Below are positions 53,316 through 62,885 of a stretch of DNA of 64,000 bases, in pieces. Location of the stretch: NCBI GenBank assembly GCA_020636075.1, contig JACJYO010000007.1:310001-374000 (forward strand). Reading direction: 5' to 3'. This DNA is from Lewinellaceae bacterium (GTDB lineage: Bacteria; Bacteroidota; Bacteroidia; Chitinophagales; Saprospiraceae). Positions within the stretch are counted from its first letter, which is position 1, and each line of letters opens with the position of its first letter. Made by a program: the position numbers and the translations under genes. The notes under the pieces are model-generated. The model ran no database searches, had not been told where the DNA came from, and saw only the letters and a list, made by a program, of their open reading frames with translations.

Positions 53316-53876
53316 TTATTTCCCCAAATTATTCATGGCACGGCTGATGCCGATAGTTGCAAAAGCTTTAATGCCTTCGGCAACTTTTTCCAAAATTGTG
53401 GTTAATTCGGCCACTTCGTCCGCTGCCCATTCTCCAAGTACATAATTAACCTGCCGGCCTGGTCCAAAAGTATTGCCAATGCCGATACGCAGGCGGGGGT
53501 ATGCGTCGGTACCCAACAGGGCCTCGATGCTTTTGAGACCATTGTGGCCACCATCTGAGCCTTTTGGACGGAGCCGGAGTTTGCCGAACGGCAGGTTGAT
53601 ATCGTCGCAGATAACCATGCTGTTTTCCAAGGCTATTTTTTCCTTTTGCAACCAATAGCGCACGGCTTTACCGCTCAGATTCATATAGGTGCCGGGTTTC
53701 AACAGAATGAGAGTGCGTCCTTTAAATTTAACTTCAGCCAGGTCGCCATGGTGGTCGACGCGCCAGGTTCCGCCTAATTGTTGGCAAAGCAGTTCCACGG
53801 CCTTAAATCCGATATTATGCCGGGTGTTTTCATATTCATAGCCAACATTTCCCAAGCCTGTGATGAGGTATTTCAC
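53316..53876 (-). CDS. pth: Peptidyl-tRNA hydrolase
   Basis: This 186-residue enzyme frees tRNA from stalled peptidyl-tRNA. Family motifs are complete: MKYLITGLGNVGYEYENTRHNIGF (catalytic His in TRHN), LLKPGTYMNLSGKAVRYW, MVICDDINLPFGKLRLRPKGSDGGHNGLKSIEALLGT and RLRIGIGNTFGPGRQVNYVLGEW. Length is normal. A TACCTTTG box lies 35 bp upstream (plus 53911-53918). Confidence 0.97.
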   Translation of the reverse strand: MKYLITGLGNVGYEYENTRHNIGFKAVELLCQQLGGTWRVDHHGDLAEVKFKGRTLILLKPGTYMNLSGKAVRYWLQKEKIALENSMVICDDINLPFGKLRLRPKGSDGGHNGLKSIEALLGTDAYPRLRIGIGNTFGPGRQVNYVLGEWAADEVAELTTILEKVAEGIKAFATIGISRAMNNLGK

Positions 53877-53910
53877 GCAGTGTTTTTCTTGTTTTTTGAA
53901 AAATATGCTG

Positions 53911-53918
53911 CAAAGGTA
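53911..53918 (-). promoter_or_regulatory. Candidate -7 box TACCTTTG for pth
   Basis: This is an exact match to TAnnTTTG on the minus strand, 35 bp before the pth start. No TTG at the -33 spacing was found, so the call rests on the box and its position. Confidence 0.45.
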
Positions 53919-53994
53919 AGCCGGCTAATAAAATTAACCGGAGCCAAGCAGTTTTTACAGAACTTTGCGGCCTTTTAATTGAATATCAAACATC

Positions 53995-54831
53995 ATGTCG
54001 ATGCGAATTTTTATACTTTTTTTTGGTGCCATCCTGGGTGTCGCAGTTTGGGGAGTTGCCTGCAATGAGCCCAATACCACAACCGCAAATGTTGAACAGG
54101 GACCGATGGATTATACAACCGCGGCGTACTCTTTTTTGACAGACAGCATGCCCGGTATCGCCGATACGCTAACCGTCGGGTTTCGGGACCTGAATTTTTA
54201 TACCAGCAAAGACCACTTTTGTATAGTCGGAATAGTGGATAACCAATCGAGATTCTGGCGGAAAATTTGGCTACAGGCTCAATTGGCCGACTCAAGCGGC
54301 ACAGCCTTGGCCTTCAATGGCGATACCACTTTGATTATCCGGGCATTTTCCAATGCCGTGCCTCCGAGAGGCGCTACCGCGTTTTTTGCTGCCGTGCCGT
54401 TGAGCCAACTTTCGGGTACTCCCGTAAGTTGCCGGGTAGCCGGCGCCGGTGCAATCGAGCGGCCACCGGGGCCCATTCTGATCGCGATGACCACTGCAGG
54501 TAGCGGCGTGTATTCTCTGGATAGTACTGTTGCCTCAGGGTTCCGGGAGTCGGCATACAACTTGAACGCTCAGATTAATAATCCATTGAATGAACGCGCG
54601 TACCATCCGAGGATAGTTCTGTTGATGTATGCAAACGACAACCGACTTTATTACGCCCAGCTGATCAACCCGGAGTTGCGGAGTTTTTTGGTCAAACAAG
54701 ATAACCAAGGGCCGATGAGCCCGTCGGAGAAGCGTAATATTTATTACCAGATTGCCTACGACATGATCCCTGAGCCGCTGCAAAACTTGCGGATCAGTCG
54801 TGTGGAAGTGCAGGCATTTGATATGCGTTGA
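53995..54831 (+). CDS. Lipoprotein of unknown function
   Basis: This 278-residue protein has a type II signal peptide (MSMRIFILFFGAILGVAVWGVAC, Cys about 23) and a predicted all-beta mature domain with no recognised family. Visible words include SFLTDSMPGIADTLTVGFRDLNFYTSKDHFCIVGIVDNQS and LMYANDNRLYYAQLINPELRSFLVKQDNQGPM. It is probably anchored in the outer or inner membrane facing the periplasm. It diverges from pth, and its stop is 3 bp from that of the convergent GH97 gene, so there is no room for a separate terminator between them. Confidence 0.75.
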   Translation: MSMRIFILFFGAILGVAVWGVACNEPNTTTANVEQGPMDYTTAAYSFLTDSMPGIADTLTVGFRDLNFYTSKDHFCIVGIVDNQSRFWRKIWLQAQLADSSGTALAFNGDTTLIIRAFSNAVPPRGATAFFAAVPLSQLSGTPVSCRVAGAGAIERPPGPILIAMTTAGSGVYSLDSTVASGFRESAYNLNAQINNPLNERAYHPRIVLLMYANDNRLYYAQLINPELRSFLVKQDNQGPMSPSEKRNIYYQIAYDMIPEPLQNLRISRVEVQAFDMR

Positions 54832-54834
54832 AGA

Positions 54835-56919
54835 CTATTGCTGTTTCAGAGAAACCGCGCATCCACCGCCAGCGGCCAGTTTGATCGAGAGCGTATCACC
54901 CCGTTTTACCTTGCGTTGGACAATTTCGACCGGGTACGGATTGTCTTTCCAGTGCGCCCCCGTTCCATCTGCATAGATCGTGGCCTCGTATGTTTTGCCG
55001 GCAGGCAAAAAGTCGAGTTTGACGGAGAAGTTACGCGGATTTTCGTCTGTTATGCTGCCCAAATACCAATCATTCGTGCCTTTCCCTTTTCGGGCTATGG
55101 TAATGTAGTCACCGACCGCTGCATTCAGGATTTTGGTATCTGACCAGTCCACCGGCACATCGCGGATGAATTGAAATACGTCGAGGCGTTTTTCATAATT
55201 CTCCGGCAGGTCGGCAGCCATTTGCAAGGGACTGTACAAGGTGACGTAGAGCGCCAGTTGTTTGGCTACCGTGGTGTGTACGACCTCTGTTTTTTCCGGA
55301 TTATACGTATTCATGCGTACTTCAAAGATGCCGGGCGTATAATCCATGGGGCCGCCCAGAATCCGGGTGAAGGGCAGGATACACTCGTGCTCAGGAGGAT
55401 TGCCGGCACTCCATGCGTTGAATTCCTGACCACGGGCTGCTTCACATGCCAGCCAGTTGGGCCAGGTACGGTGCAGGCCGCTTGGCCGGACGGCTTCGTG
55501 CATGTTCACCATGATCTTGTTTTTGGCGGTGCGCTCGGCTACCCGCACGTAGTGGTTGTTCATCCATTGGCCGTCGTGCCATTCGCCGCGGGGGATGATT
55601 TTGCCGACATATCCGGTTTTTACGGTGTTGATGCCATACTTGTTCATGAAGGCATAGGCATCATCCATCTGGCGTTCGTAGCTGGTAACGGCAGAGGAGG
55701 TTTCGTGGTGCATGATGATGCCTACTCCTTTTTCTCTGGCGTAGCGGCTGAGTTCGTCGATATCGTAGTCGGGGTAGGGCTTGGCGAAGTCAAATACTTC
55801 ATCTTTCCATTGGCCAAACCAGCCTTCCCAGCCGACGTTCCAGCCTTCCACCAAGACGCCGTCGAAGCCATATTTGGCCGCGAAGTCGATGTAGCGTTTC
55901 GTGTTTTCAGTGGTGGCGCCATGGCGGCCATTGGGTTTGCCCTCGGCATCCAGGTATTCCCAGGTGGCTTTTCCAATGTGCATTTCCCACCAAATACCCA
56001 CATACTTTTTGGGTTTTATCCAGGATGGATCGTCGATTTTGGACGGTTCGTTCAGGTTTAAAATTAGTTTGGATTCCAAAATGCCCGCCGCGTCTTTGCT
56101 CAGCAACACTGCCCGCCAGGGTGTGTTAAAAGGAACCGTATTAGTGCTTTTGATCGTTGAGTCGGGAGAGGGGATCAGGAATGCTTTGAACTTCAGGTTT
56201 TCGGTATCCGTCTTCAAATGCAGGGCCCCAAAATCAACGAGGCCTGCCTCCGCGAGCGAAATATGCATGCCATCGGCAGCGCGCATGGTGAGGGGTGTCT
56301 GCACGTTTTTCATCATCACGATATGCTGGGTGAAAATGGAGTGTTCCTTATTATAGGTTGTGCAGTCAATAGCGCTGATTTTGCTGGTGGTGTACACATG
56401 CTCGTTGGAGTCGAAGTCGCCGGGAATCCACCAGGCGGTGTGGTCGCCGGTCATTTGGAATTCCGATAACTCGTCGGTCACCTGTAACGTTCTTAGCCCT
56501 GCCTGTTCGGGCAGCTCATAGCGGAAACCCACGCCTTCGTCGTAGGCTTTGAAGCGCAAGGTCATGCGTTGGCCGGCTTCGGTTTCCAGGCGATATTCCA
56601 GCTCGGTGTAGTTGTCGCGAATTTTATCGACTTCGCCCCACACAGGTTCCCAACTGCTGTCGTGGTTACTGGCGATGGCATCGCGCAGTTGGAATCCTTT
56701 GCTCAGGTCAACGCTTTTGGTTGTCAGGCCCAGGCGCGACCAGTCGACAGCTGTTTTGCCGCGATAGGTTATTTTGTAAAATATTTCACCGGATTTGTTC
56801 AAACCTACGGAAACGGAACTGACGTTCCCCGGCGATTTTATCGTCCGCAGAGTTTGCTGATAAGCGCAAACCGGAAGCAGGAAAGCGCCGAACAAGGCGA
56901 GCAGGAAATATCGTTTCAT
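54835..56919 (-). CDS. Alpha-glucosidase, glycoside hydrolase family 97 (SusB-like, inverting type)
   Basis: This 694-residue exported enzyme has a signal peptide (MKRYFLLALFGAFLLPVCAY), an N-terminal beta-sandwich (SVSVGLNKSGEIFYKITYRGK), and the GH97 barrel with GINTVKTGYVGKIIPRGEWH, MVNMHEAVRPSG and LPFTRILGGPMDYTPGIFE, close in order to SusB of Bacteroides. The Gly of TGYVG stands where retaining GH97 members have a nucleophile Asp, so it should be the inverting, calcium-dependent, glutamate-based type acting on alpha-glucosides such as starch oligosaccharides. No SusCD pair is beside it. A TAGTTTTG box is 32 bp upstream. It diverges from a large hybrid sensor-regulator gene over 442 bp, making it a likely target. 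Confidence 0.93.
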   Translation of the reverse strand: MKRYFLLALFGAFLLPVCAYQQTLRTIKSPGNVSSVSVGLNKSGEIFYKITYRGKTAVDWSRLGLTTKSVDLSKGFQLRDAIASNHDSSWEPVWGEVDKIRDNYTELEYRLETEAGQRMTLRFKAYDEGVGFRYELPEQAGLRTLQVTDELSEFQMTGDHTAWWIPGDFDSNEHVYTTSKISAIDCTTYNKEHSIFTQHIVMMKNVQTPLTMRAADGMHISLAEAGLVDFGALHLKTDTENLKFKAFLIPSPDSTIKSTNTVPFNTPWRAVLLSKDAAGILESKLILNLNEPSKIDDPSWIKPKKYVGIWWEMHIGKATWEYLDAEGKPNGRHGATTENTKRYIDFAAKYGFDGVLVEGWNVGWEGWFGQWKDEVFDFAKPYPDYDIDELSRYAREKGVGIIMHHETSSAVTSYERQMDDAYAFMNKYGINTVKTGYVGKIIPRGEWHDGQWMNNHYVRVAERTAKNKIMVNMHEAVRPSGLHRTWPNWLACEAARGQEFNAWSAGNPPEHECILPFTRILGGPMDYTPGIFEVRMNTYNPEKTEVVHTTVAKQLALYVTLYSPLQMAADLPENYEKRLDVFQFIRDVPVDWSDTKILNAAVGDYITIARKGKGTNDWYLGSITDENPRNFSVKLDFLPAGKTYEATIYADGTGAHWKDNPYPVEIVQRKVKRGDTLSIKLAAGGGCAVSLKQQ

Positions 56920-57361
56920 AATATTGCTTGGTATAAAATTATTTTCGAGGCAAAACTAAACGCTTGCCCGCCCATGCGCGAACGAAACAGCGTATTTATT
57001 ACAACGCGCTTTCCAACTTCCCGATAGTTCAGGTTTAATATTTAATCTGGTAGGAGACCGGGTCAGCTGTTTCAAGAAAAAAGGAATTAGTACCTGACCA
57101 AATTGTGCTGAATTGGATTCAGCAGCCAGACTACCATTACATAAAAATGGGGGACGTACAAATGCGGTATGATTTTCGATCTTTGCCCGTGGGCAGCTAA
57201 TCCACATTTTCGTCTGGGTTGTTCTCTTAATTCTATTAACGGATTTCTTATTGCCACGCTGCTTTACCGCTTTTCAATGCAGGATTTAATAAGCCCACTG
57301 ATAACAAACTGCCGAAAACGCATCAATAGGATGTATCGTAGCAAATAATCGAAACCCATTT
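56920..57361. other. Divergent intergenic region, GH97 / hybrid regulator
   Basis: This 442-bp gap holds an exact TAGTTTTG box for GH97 (plus 56951-56958, minus strand). An 83-residue minus-strand frame (56956-57207) resembles nothing and is not accepted. The remaining sequence is unremarkable, with no clear repeat or operator. Confidence 0.5.
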
Positions 57362-60300
57362 ATGCAAAAAGCAATCCTCGGCTTTTTAGCGCTCTTTTTG
57401 TGCGCAGGCTTCGCTTCAGGTCAAAAGGCCGCGTTTGAGTTTTATACGCCGGATGGCTGGGTGAGTGGTCTTGGTGCCGGGATCGTGCAGGACAGCAGAG
57501 GGTTGATCTGGTTCCTGAAATCAAACAAACTTTATCGCTTCGACGGCCGAAACTTTTGGACATACCCACCCCGGCCGGCGACATTGCCCGGCAGTACGGA
57601 CCGGCTGATCGGTTTGCGGGGCATATACCAGGATTCCCTGCTTTTTTTGACCGGCGAACAGTTTGTGTTTATCCTTAATCCGGCTACCGGGCATTGGCAG
57701 TCTTTTCAACAAAACACCGGGAATAGAGCGGATAATTACCGGATACTTGGCCTGACAAATGCCAGGTGGCGCAACACGTATTACCTGCTGACCCAGTCCG
57801 AACAAAAGCCGGGGATAATAAACGGGATGGTTTTTAAGGGTAATTCGGTGGCAGAATATCCGATTCTGTCCGGTTTGACCCACGACCATTATCGCTATCA
57901 TACGATCGATTCATCCGGAAACCATTATCTGATCAAATCCGATTCAATCCTTAAATGGAATGCCCGGGGCGGGTTGCTGGCACAGGCTGCCATGCATCCG
58001 CAGGCGCAATACGTGGGAATTCAATTTGATCCGGCTGGAACACCGGTGCTTTTAAATAAAGACGAATTGTTTATCCTGAATGAACGCCTGACGGTTGCCC
58101 GGGAGCATCCGGCGACCCGGCATTTGAAACAAAAAAAGGCGCAGGTAAACAATTTCATTTTAGATGCGGATGGTAACTTATGGATTTGCGGGAACGACAG
58201 AGGCTTGTTCTATTATGAGGCAGCAAAAGATACGTTGTATAATTTTCAAGATGCGTTAAAACGGACAATTCCCTACCACTGTGATCTTTTGGCCTTGTTT
58301 CCCGACCGTTCCGGTGTAATCTGGGTTGAAACCCGGATTGGGATTTTAAAAATCAACCCACAGCCATATCCCTTCGACACCTATTTTTTCGATAAAACCG
58401 GAAATGATGTTTACTACAGTTTTCGGGGCATTTCCGAGGATATTCACGGGAAAATTTTTGCCGCTTATTATGGCGGAATAGCCACCCTTGACCCGGATTC
58501 GAAGAAAGAACTGGCAGTGCTTTGCCGTAATCAAGTGCCGTTCGGCATGATCACGAATCCGCAGGGTATTTGGCTGAATAGCGGACAATTAATGGACCCT
58601 GCATCCGGGAGCATAAAATCAGTTTCAGGAGACCGGTCTAAATCCAGTGATGATACGGGTATATTCGCTAAGGATAATCGCGGGCGGTTATGGTGGGTTT
58701 ACCACCATAGCCTGTACTATCTGAACGATCAATCGGGCTGGACCCTGGAACTCGATTTGCCGCAAAAAGCGCGTTTTGAATCGGAATCAATGCACGCAGG
58801 CCGGCACAGTAACAACCTTTGGATTGGCTACCGCGGTGTGTTGTTCGAGTATGGACCCGATCGCAAGCAACTGAAACAATATTTGCCGGTTGATTGGGGA
58901 ATACCGGTTGCCAGGATATTGGCGATTGAAGAAGACAAACAGCGGAACCTGTGGCTGGGAACGGATGCCGGGCTGATCCGTTTTAACCCGGCAACAAAGG
59001 AAGTCCGGCGTTTTAGTACGGATCAGGGATTGCCGGACAATTTTATCTGCGGCATACTGACCGAAGGCGACTCCTGTCTTTGGCTCAGCACCAACCACGG
59101 CCTCTCCCGGTTTCACATTCCGAGCCAGTCTTTTGTCAATTTTTTCAAGGAAGACGGGCTGACTTATAACGAGTTTAACCGGATGTCTTTTTTTAAGGCG
59201 AAGGATGGTCAAATGTTTTTCGGCGGGCCCCGCGGGATCAACGCCTTTTTTCCGGAAGCCATCATGCAGGTTTATCAACAAAAAAACGAAGCGATTCGCC
59301 TGGTACTTACGGCATTTGAGCGTGTGGATGAACGGCTTGACACCCTGCTCCGGGAACATGATTTTTCGCTTCGCCCGCAAATCCATTTGTACCGCTGGGA
59401 TAAGTCGTTTCAGTTTGAATATGCACTGACGGACTATGCCAGCCCCAAAGAAACCAGGTACAGTTTTAAAATGGACGGTTATGACGAACGCTGGTCCGAA
59501 CCATCCAAATTCAATTTTACCCGGTTCAGCAGTCTGCCGCCGGGAACGTATACATTCCGGGTTAGAGCCAGCGACGGCAAGGGTGGTTGGCACCCGCAGG
59601 AACTGGCCGTCGATGTGGTTGTGCACCCACCCTGGTGGAAAACCTGGTGGGCCTATCTGATTTATTTTCTGCTGCTCACCTGGGCCTCCTATGTGATTTA
59701 TTCCTTTTTGAAAAACCGCCTGATCCTGAAAAACCAGCTGGAACGCAAACAGGAAGAGGCCCGGAACCTTAAAGAACTGGATCAATTCAAAAGCAGGCTG
59801 TATGCCAATATTACCCATGAATTCCGGACACCACTGACGGTCATTCTCGGGATAACCGACCAAATGGAACAACAAACAAAATTCCAGGGTGATAATGGGT
59901 TGGACCTGGTGCGAAGGAACAGCCGTAATCTGCTGACGCTCATCAACCAAATGCTGGATTTGTCCAAACTGGAAGACCGGCAAATGCCGGTAAACCTGGT
60001 GCAGGGTAATGTTGTTCGTTTTCTCCGGTATGTGGCCGAATCGTTTCATTCCATGGCAAATGCCAAAGCAGTTCAGCTGCAAATACACAACACCACGGAA
60101 TCCATTATCATGGATTATGATCCCGGAAAACTGCAGCAGGTTATTTCAAATCTGCTTTCCAATGCCATAAAATTTACACCGGGCGGCGGTACCGTGACAA
60201 TGCGGCTTAACGTAGAATCAATTGAGTCGGCCAAAGGTGAAAGTTCGTTGATGTTTGTCATTGCCGTTCAGGATACCGGTATTGGCATCCCTGCAGCGCA

Positions 60301-61348
60301 ATTACCGCATATTTTTGACCGCTTTTACCAAGCCGATAATTCCAGTACCCGCAAGGGCGAGGGCACCGGTATTGGGTTGGCGCTTACCCGGGAATTAGTC
60401 CGGCTGTTTGGGGGAACCATTGCGGCTACGAGTAAACCAGGCGCCGGTAGCACGTTTACAATACACCTGCCCATGCACAGGGAAGCGCCGCCCGAAAATA
60501 CCAACGGCGTTCCGGAAGTATTGCCTGAACGGCATTCGACCGAGTATCAGATCGAAGAAAACAAATCGGCTATTCCGGCTTTGCACAAGGAGGACCTGCC
60601 GCTGCTGCTGCTTGTGGAAGACAACCCGGATGTGCTTACCTATTTGATTCGTTGTCTGGAGGGGCAATACCGGATTCAAACAGCGGCCAATGGGCAGCTG
60701 GGTATCGAAAACGCGCTGGAACATATCCCCGACATCATCATCAGCGATGTGATGATGCCGGAAAAAGACGGTTTTGAAGTATGCGATACACTCAAAAATG
60801 ACCCGCGCACCAGCCATATTCCGCTTATTTTGCTGACAGCCCGCGCTACGGTGGAAGACCGGATCACCGGACTGAAACGCGGCGCCGATGCCTATATGGC
60901 CAAGCCGTTCCACCAGGAAGAGCTGCTCGTGCAGGTGGAGAACTTGCTTGAATCGCGCCGCCGCCTGCAAGAACGATTTCGCAACCTGGACCAGTCGACA
61001 GCAACTAACGTTGACGCTGACACCCAACCGGAAGATGCCTTTCTGCTCAATCTGCGCCGGCTAATTGAAGAAGACCTCACCAATTCAGATCTTTCTATCG
61101 ATGCTGTTTGCCGGCACATGGCGATGAGCCGGATGCAATTGCATCGCAAGATCAAGGCGCTGACCGGCCGCTCCACGGCGCTTCACATCCGGGCCGTTCG
61201 CCTCCAAAATGCCCGTCGCCTGCTGAACCAATCGGAACTGAACGTTTCCGAAGTGGCTTATGCCGTGGGTTTTGACGACCCCAAGTATTTCAGCCGGGTA
61301 TACACGGAAGAGTTCGGTATGGCGCCCAGTGTGTCAAGGCTGGGCTGA
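57362..61348 (+). CDS. Hybrid two-component system protein: propeller sensor, histidine kinase, receiver, AraC output
   Basis: This 1328-residue one-protein signalling pathway has a signal peptide (MQKAILGFLALFLCAGFASGQ) and a periplasmic two-component-type propeller (about 25-650, with GIVQDSRGLIWF, NLWLGTDAGLIRFNPAT, LWLSTNHGLSRF). Then come a Y_Y_Y domain (about 676-757), a membrane span (about 757-785), a histidine kinase (NITHEFRTPLTVILG, His about 819; HATPase about 930-1045 with NLLSNAIKFTPGG and GEGTGIGLALTREL), a receiver (LLLVEDNPDVLTYL, Asp in IIISDVMMPEKDG about 1126), and a C-terminal AraC helix-turn-helix (about 1215-1328, RMQLHRKIKALTGRS...VAYAVGFDDPKYFSRVY). Such proteins control polysaccharide-use genes in Bacteroides. 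Here it lies between GH97 and the second surface cassette, either of which could be its target. Confidence 0.95.
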   Translation: MQKAILGFLALFLCAGFASGQKAAFEFYTPDGWVSGLGAGIVQDSRGLIWFLKSNKLYRFDGRNFWTYPPRPATLPGSTDRLIGLRGIYQDSLLFLTGEQFVFILNPATGHWQSFQQNTGNRADNYRILGLTNARWRNTYYLLTQSEQKPGIINGMVFKGNSVAEYPILSGLTHDHYRYHTIDSSGNHYLIKSDSILKWNARGGLLAQAAMHPQAQYVGIQFDPAGTPVLLNKDELFILNERLTVAREHPATRHLKQKKAQVNNFILDADGNLWICGNDRGLFYYEAAKDTLYNFQDALKRTIPYHCDLLALFPDRSGVIWVETRIGILKINPQPYPFDTYFFDKTGNDVYYSFRGISEDIHGKIFAAYYGGIATLDPDSKKELAVLCRNQVPFGMITNPQGIWLNSGQLMDPASGSIKSVSGDRSKSSDDTGIFAKDNRGRLWWVYHHSLYYLNDQSGWTLELDLPQKARFESESMHAGRHSNNLWIGYRGVLFEYGPDRKQLKQYLPVDWGIPVARILAIEEDKQRNLWLGTDAGLIRFNPATKEVRRFSTDQGLPDNFICGILTEGDSCLWLSTNHGLSRFHIPSQSFVNFFKEDGLTYNEFNRMSFFKAKDGQMFFGGPRGINAFFPEAIMQVYQQKNEAIRLVLTAFERVDERLDTLLREHDFSLRPQIHLYRWDKSFQFEYALTDYASPKETRYSFKMDGYDERWSEPSKFNFTRFSSLPPGTYTFRVRASDGKGGWHPQELAVDVVVHPPWWKTWWAYLIYFLLLTWASYVIYSFLKNRLILKNQLERKQEEARNLKELDQFKSRLYANITHEFRTPLTVILGITDQMEQQTKFQGDNGLDLVRRNSRNLLTLINQMLDLSKLEDRQMPVNLVQGNVVRFLRYVAESFHSMANAKAVQLQIHNTTESIIMDYDPGKLQQVISNLLSNAIKFTPGGGTVTMRLNVESIESAKGESSLMFVIAVQDTGIGIPAAQLPHIFDRFYQADNSSTRKGEGTGIGLALTRELVRLFGGTIAATSKPGAGSTFTIHLPMHREAPPENTNGVPEVLPERHSTEYQIEENKSAIPALHKEDLPLLLLVEDNPDVLTYLIRCLEGQYRIQTAANGQLGIENALEHIPDIIISDVMMPEKDGFEVCDTLKNDPRTSHIPLILLTARATVEDRITGLKRGADAYMAKPFHQEELLVQVENLLESRRRLQERFRNLDQSTATNVDADTQPEDAFLLNLRRLIEEDLTNSDLSIDAVCRHMAMSRMQLHRKIKALTGRSTALHIRAVRLQNARRLLNQSELNVSEVAYAVGFDDPKYFSRVYTEEFGMAPSVSRLG

Positions 61349-61440
61349 AGGTAAAATGCCGCCGCAGCTTCTGTCTGCGGATGTTCCGAATCTTCCGGAG
61401 TTTCTCCAGATTTTTTTTCAAAAATTTGAAAATCAAGGAA

Positions 61441-61483
61441 TTGTAACGCTTGTTACAATAGTCCACCTATTTGTTACAATAGT
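61441..61483 (+). promoter_or_regulatory. Candidate operator: tandem ttgttacaatagt repeats 21 bp apart
   Basis: The 13-mer ttgttacaatagt occurs at 61450-61462 and 61471-61483, spaced by 21 bp, two DNA turns. The first copy is also half of the palindrome ttgtaac...gttacaa (61441-61447 and 61452-61458). It is 131 bp upstream of the cassette copy 2 start and 93 bp after the AraC-type regulator stop. Nothing similar was found upstream of cassette copy 1. Confidence 0.5.
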
Positions 61484-61613
61484 GCGAAGGTCTTTTTGGC
61501 AGTGCTTTCATCTTTGACATGTGCAACGTTACGCCCGTTTTATTCAGGGCAAATCTCTCCTCCCTCCGGTTCCGGATTTTACCATCTCTATTTCACTTTA
61601 AAACATCTTAACG

Positions 61614-62834
61614 ATGAAGACACTGCGCATTTTCAGCATCTCACTTTTTTGCTTTCTGGTTTTTGCCGGCGGATTGTCCGCTCAGGCTACACTCAGTTTT
61701 CAGGGCATCCTGAAAAAATCAAATGGCGTTGCCGTGGATGATGGTGAATATTCCATCACCTTCAACTTATATAATGTCGAGCAGGGCGGCACGGCTATCT
61801 GGTCTGAAACCCAGACCGATGTGGAGGTCAGCAGCGGCATATATTCGGTGTTGCTTGGTTCTGCTAATCCGCTCAATGTTTCGTTTAACGAAGTGTACTA
61901 CCTCGGTGTGAAAATTGGCAGCACACCGGAACTCTCGCCCCGGTTGCGGCTTACCTCGGCGCCTTATGCCTTGTCGCTCATCGGGCAGTCCAACCAGTTT
62001 CCCAGTGCGGGCCTGGTGAAGGCAGATGAAATCGCCACTTCCGGTAAACTGGTTGTCGGTGGCTCGGCAGTTTCACCGACGCATACCTTGCTGGTAACCG
62101 GTGGCGTATTGGCACGCAGTGGTGCTCCCGGCGCCAATGGCGACTCTAACAATGGCTTCGCGTTCGACAATGAAAAGGACAGCGGCCTGTTTTCCACCGC
62201 AGACGGCGAGGTATCCGTATTCGTAAACAACGTTGAAAAACTGGAAGTCACTGCCAACAATGTTGCGGTGACCGGGAACCAATCGGTCAGCGGCGAGCTT
62301 TCCGTCGGGAACGCAGGCACCGCCGGGAATATCAATCTAAGCAAAGGCGGAGCCGTTGTCTACAATGGCAACCGGGATTGGGTGCTGGTGGAGACGGATG
62401 ATTTTGAGAATGGCGACCGGAATGGCTGGGTGCCGGTTACAGGCGACCTGTTTAGCGCAAAGCTCTTTGAACTTTCCGGCGGGCCTAATATCGCGATTAA
62501 TCAGGGATACTACCAGACGCCAACGGCTAATGGGAAAATGCGAAAAACATACGATCTGACAGGTATTCCGCATAATCATGTCAAAGTGGAGTTTACGGTA
62601 ATTGCCTGGGGGGCGGATTTTTGGGACAATGAGGCTGTTGTTGCCGGTTTTTCACAGGGTAATGATGAGACTACAGGATGGCAGGGCTTTGCCGTAGGCA
62701 CCTTCCTTCCGTTTCATGGTGAGATGGTACTGAACAATTTTTCAGGAAATAGTATCGGCGTGTTTTTTACATCATTCACCAATGAATTAGGAGAGCGGAT
62801 TGCTGTGGGTAATGTAGAGGTATATGTCCGGTAA
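61614..62834 (+). CDS. Exported fibre-like protein, cassette copy 2
   Basis: This 406-residue protein is a paralogue of the protein at 36922. A signal peptide (MKTLRIFSISLFCFLVFAGGLSAQ) is followed by the same beta domain (ATLSFQGILKKSNGVAVDDG, GIYSVLLGSANPL), then the same stalk words (THTLLVTGGVLARSGAPGAN, KDSGLFSTADGEVSVFVNN, VTGNQSVSGELSVG). The C-terminal domain (about 245-406, DWVLVETDDFENGDRNGWVPV) is clearly related but more diverged. No T9SS tail or S74 peptidase is seen. It lies 51 bp before the second giant gene, the same spacing as copy 1 (49 bp), which shows that the pair moved or duplicated as a unit. It is 265 bp downstream of the hybrid regulator on the same strand. Confidence 0.82.
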   Translation: MKTLRIFSISLFCFLVFAGGLSAQATLSFQGILKKSNGVAVDDGEYSITFNLYNVEQGGTAIWSETQTDVEVSSGIYSVLLGSANPLNVSFNEVYYLGVKIGSTPELSPRLRLTSAPYALSLIGQSNQFPSAGLVKADEIATSGKLVVGGSAVSPTHTLLVTGGVLARSGAPGANGDSNNGFAFDNEKDSGLFSTADGEVSVFVNNVEKLEVTANNVAVTGNQSVSGELSVGNAGTAGNINLSKGGAVVYNGNRDWVLVETDDFENGDRNGWVPVTGDLFSAKLFELSGGPNIAINQGYYQTPTANGKMRKTYDLTGIPHNHVKVEFTVIAWGADFWDNEAVVAGFSQGNDETTGWQGFAVGTFLPFHGEMVLNNFSGNSIGVFFTSFTNELGERIAVGNVEVYVR

Positions 62835-62885
62835 AAACCGGCATATGCACACACTTCCATTTATCCATCATAAAAAATAAGAATT

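Noticed and set aside
55171..56061. 296-residue plus-strand frame opposite GH97
   Set aside because: The GH97 catalytic motifs are on the minus strand; this frame is compositionally odd and has no start context.
56956..57207. 83-residue minus-strand frame upstream of the hybrid regulator
   Set aside because: No similarity to known proteins, no signal peptide, and it overlaps the GH97 promoter region.
58787..60088. 433-residue minus-strand frame opposite the hybrid regulator
   Set aside because: It overlaps well-defined propeller, Y_Y_Y and kinase regions on the other strand and has no recognisable domain.
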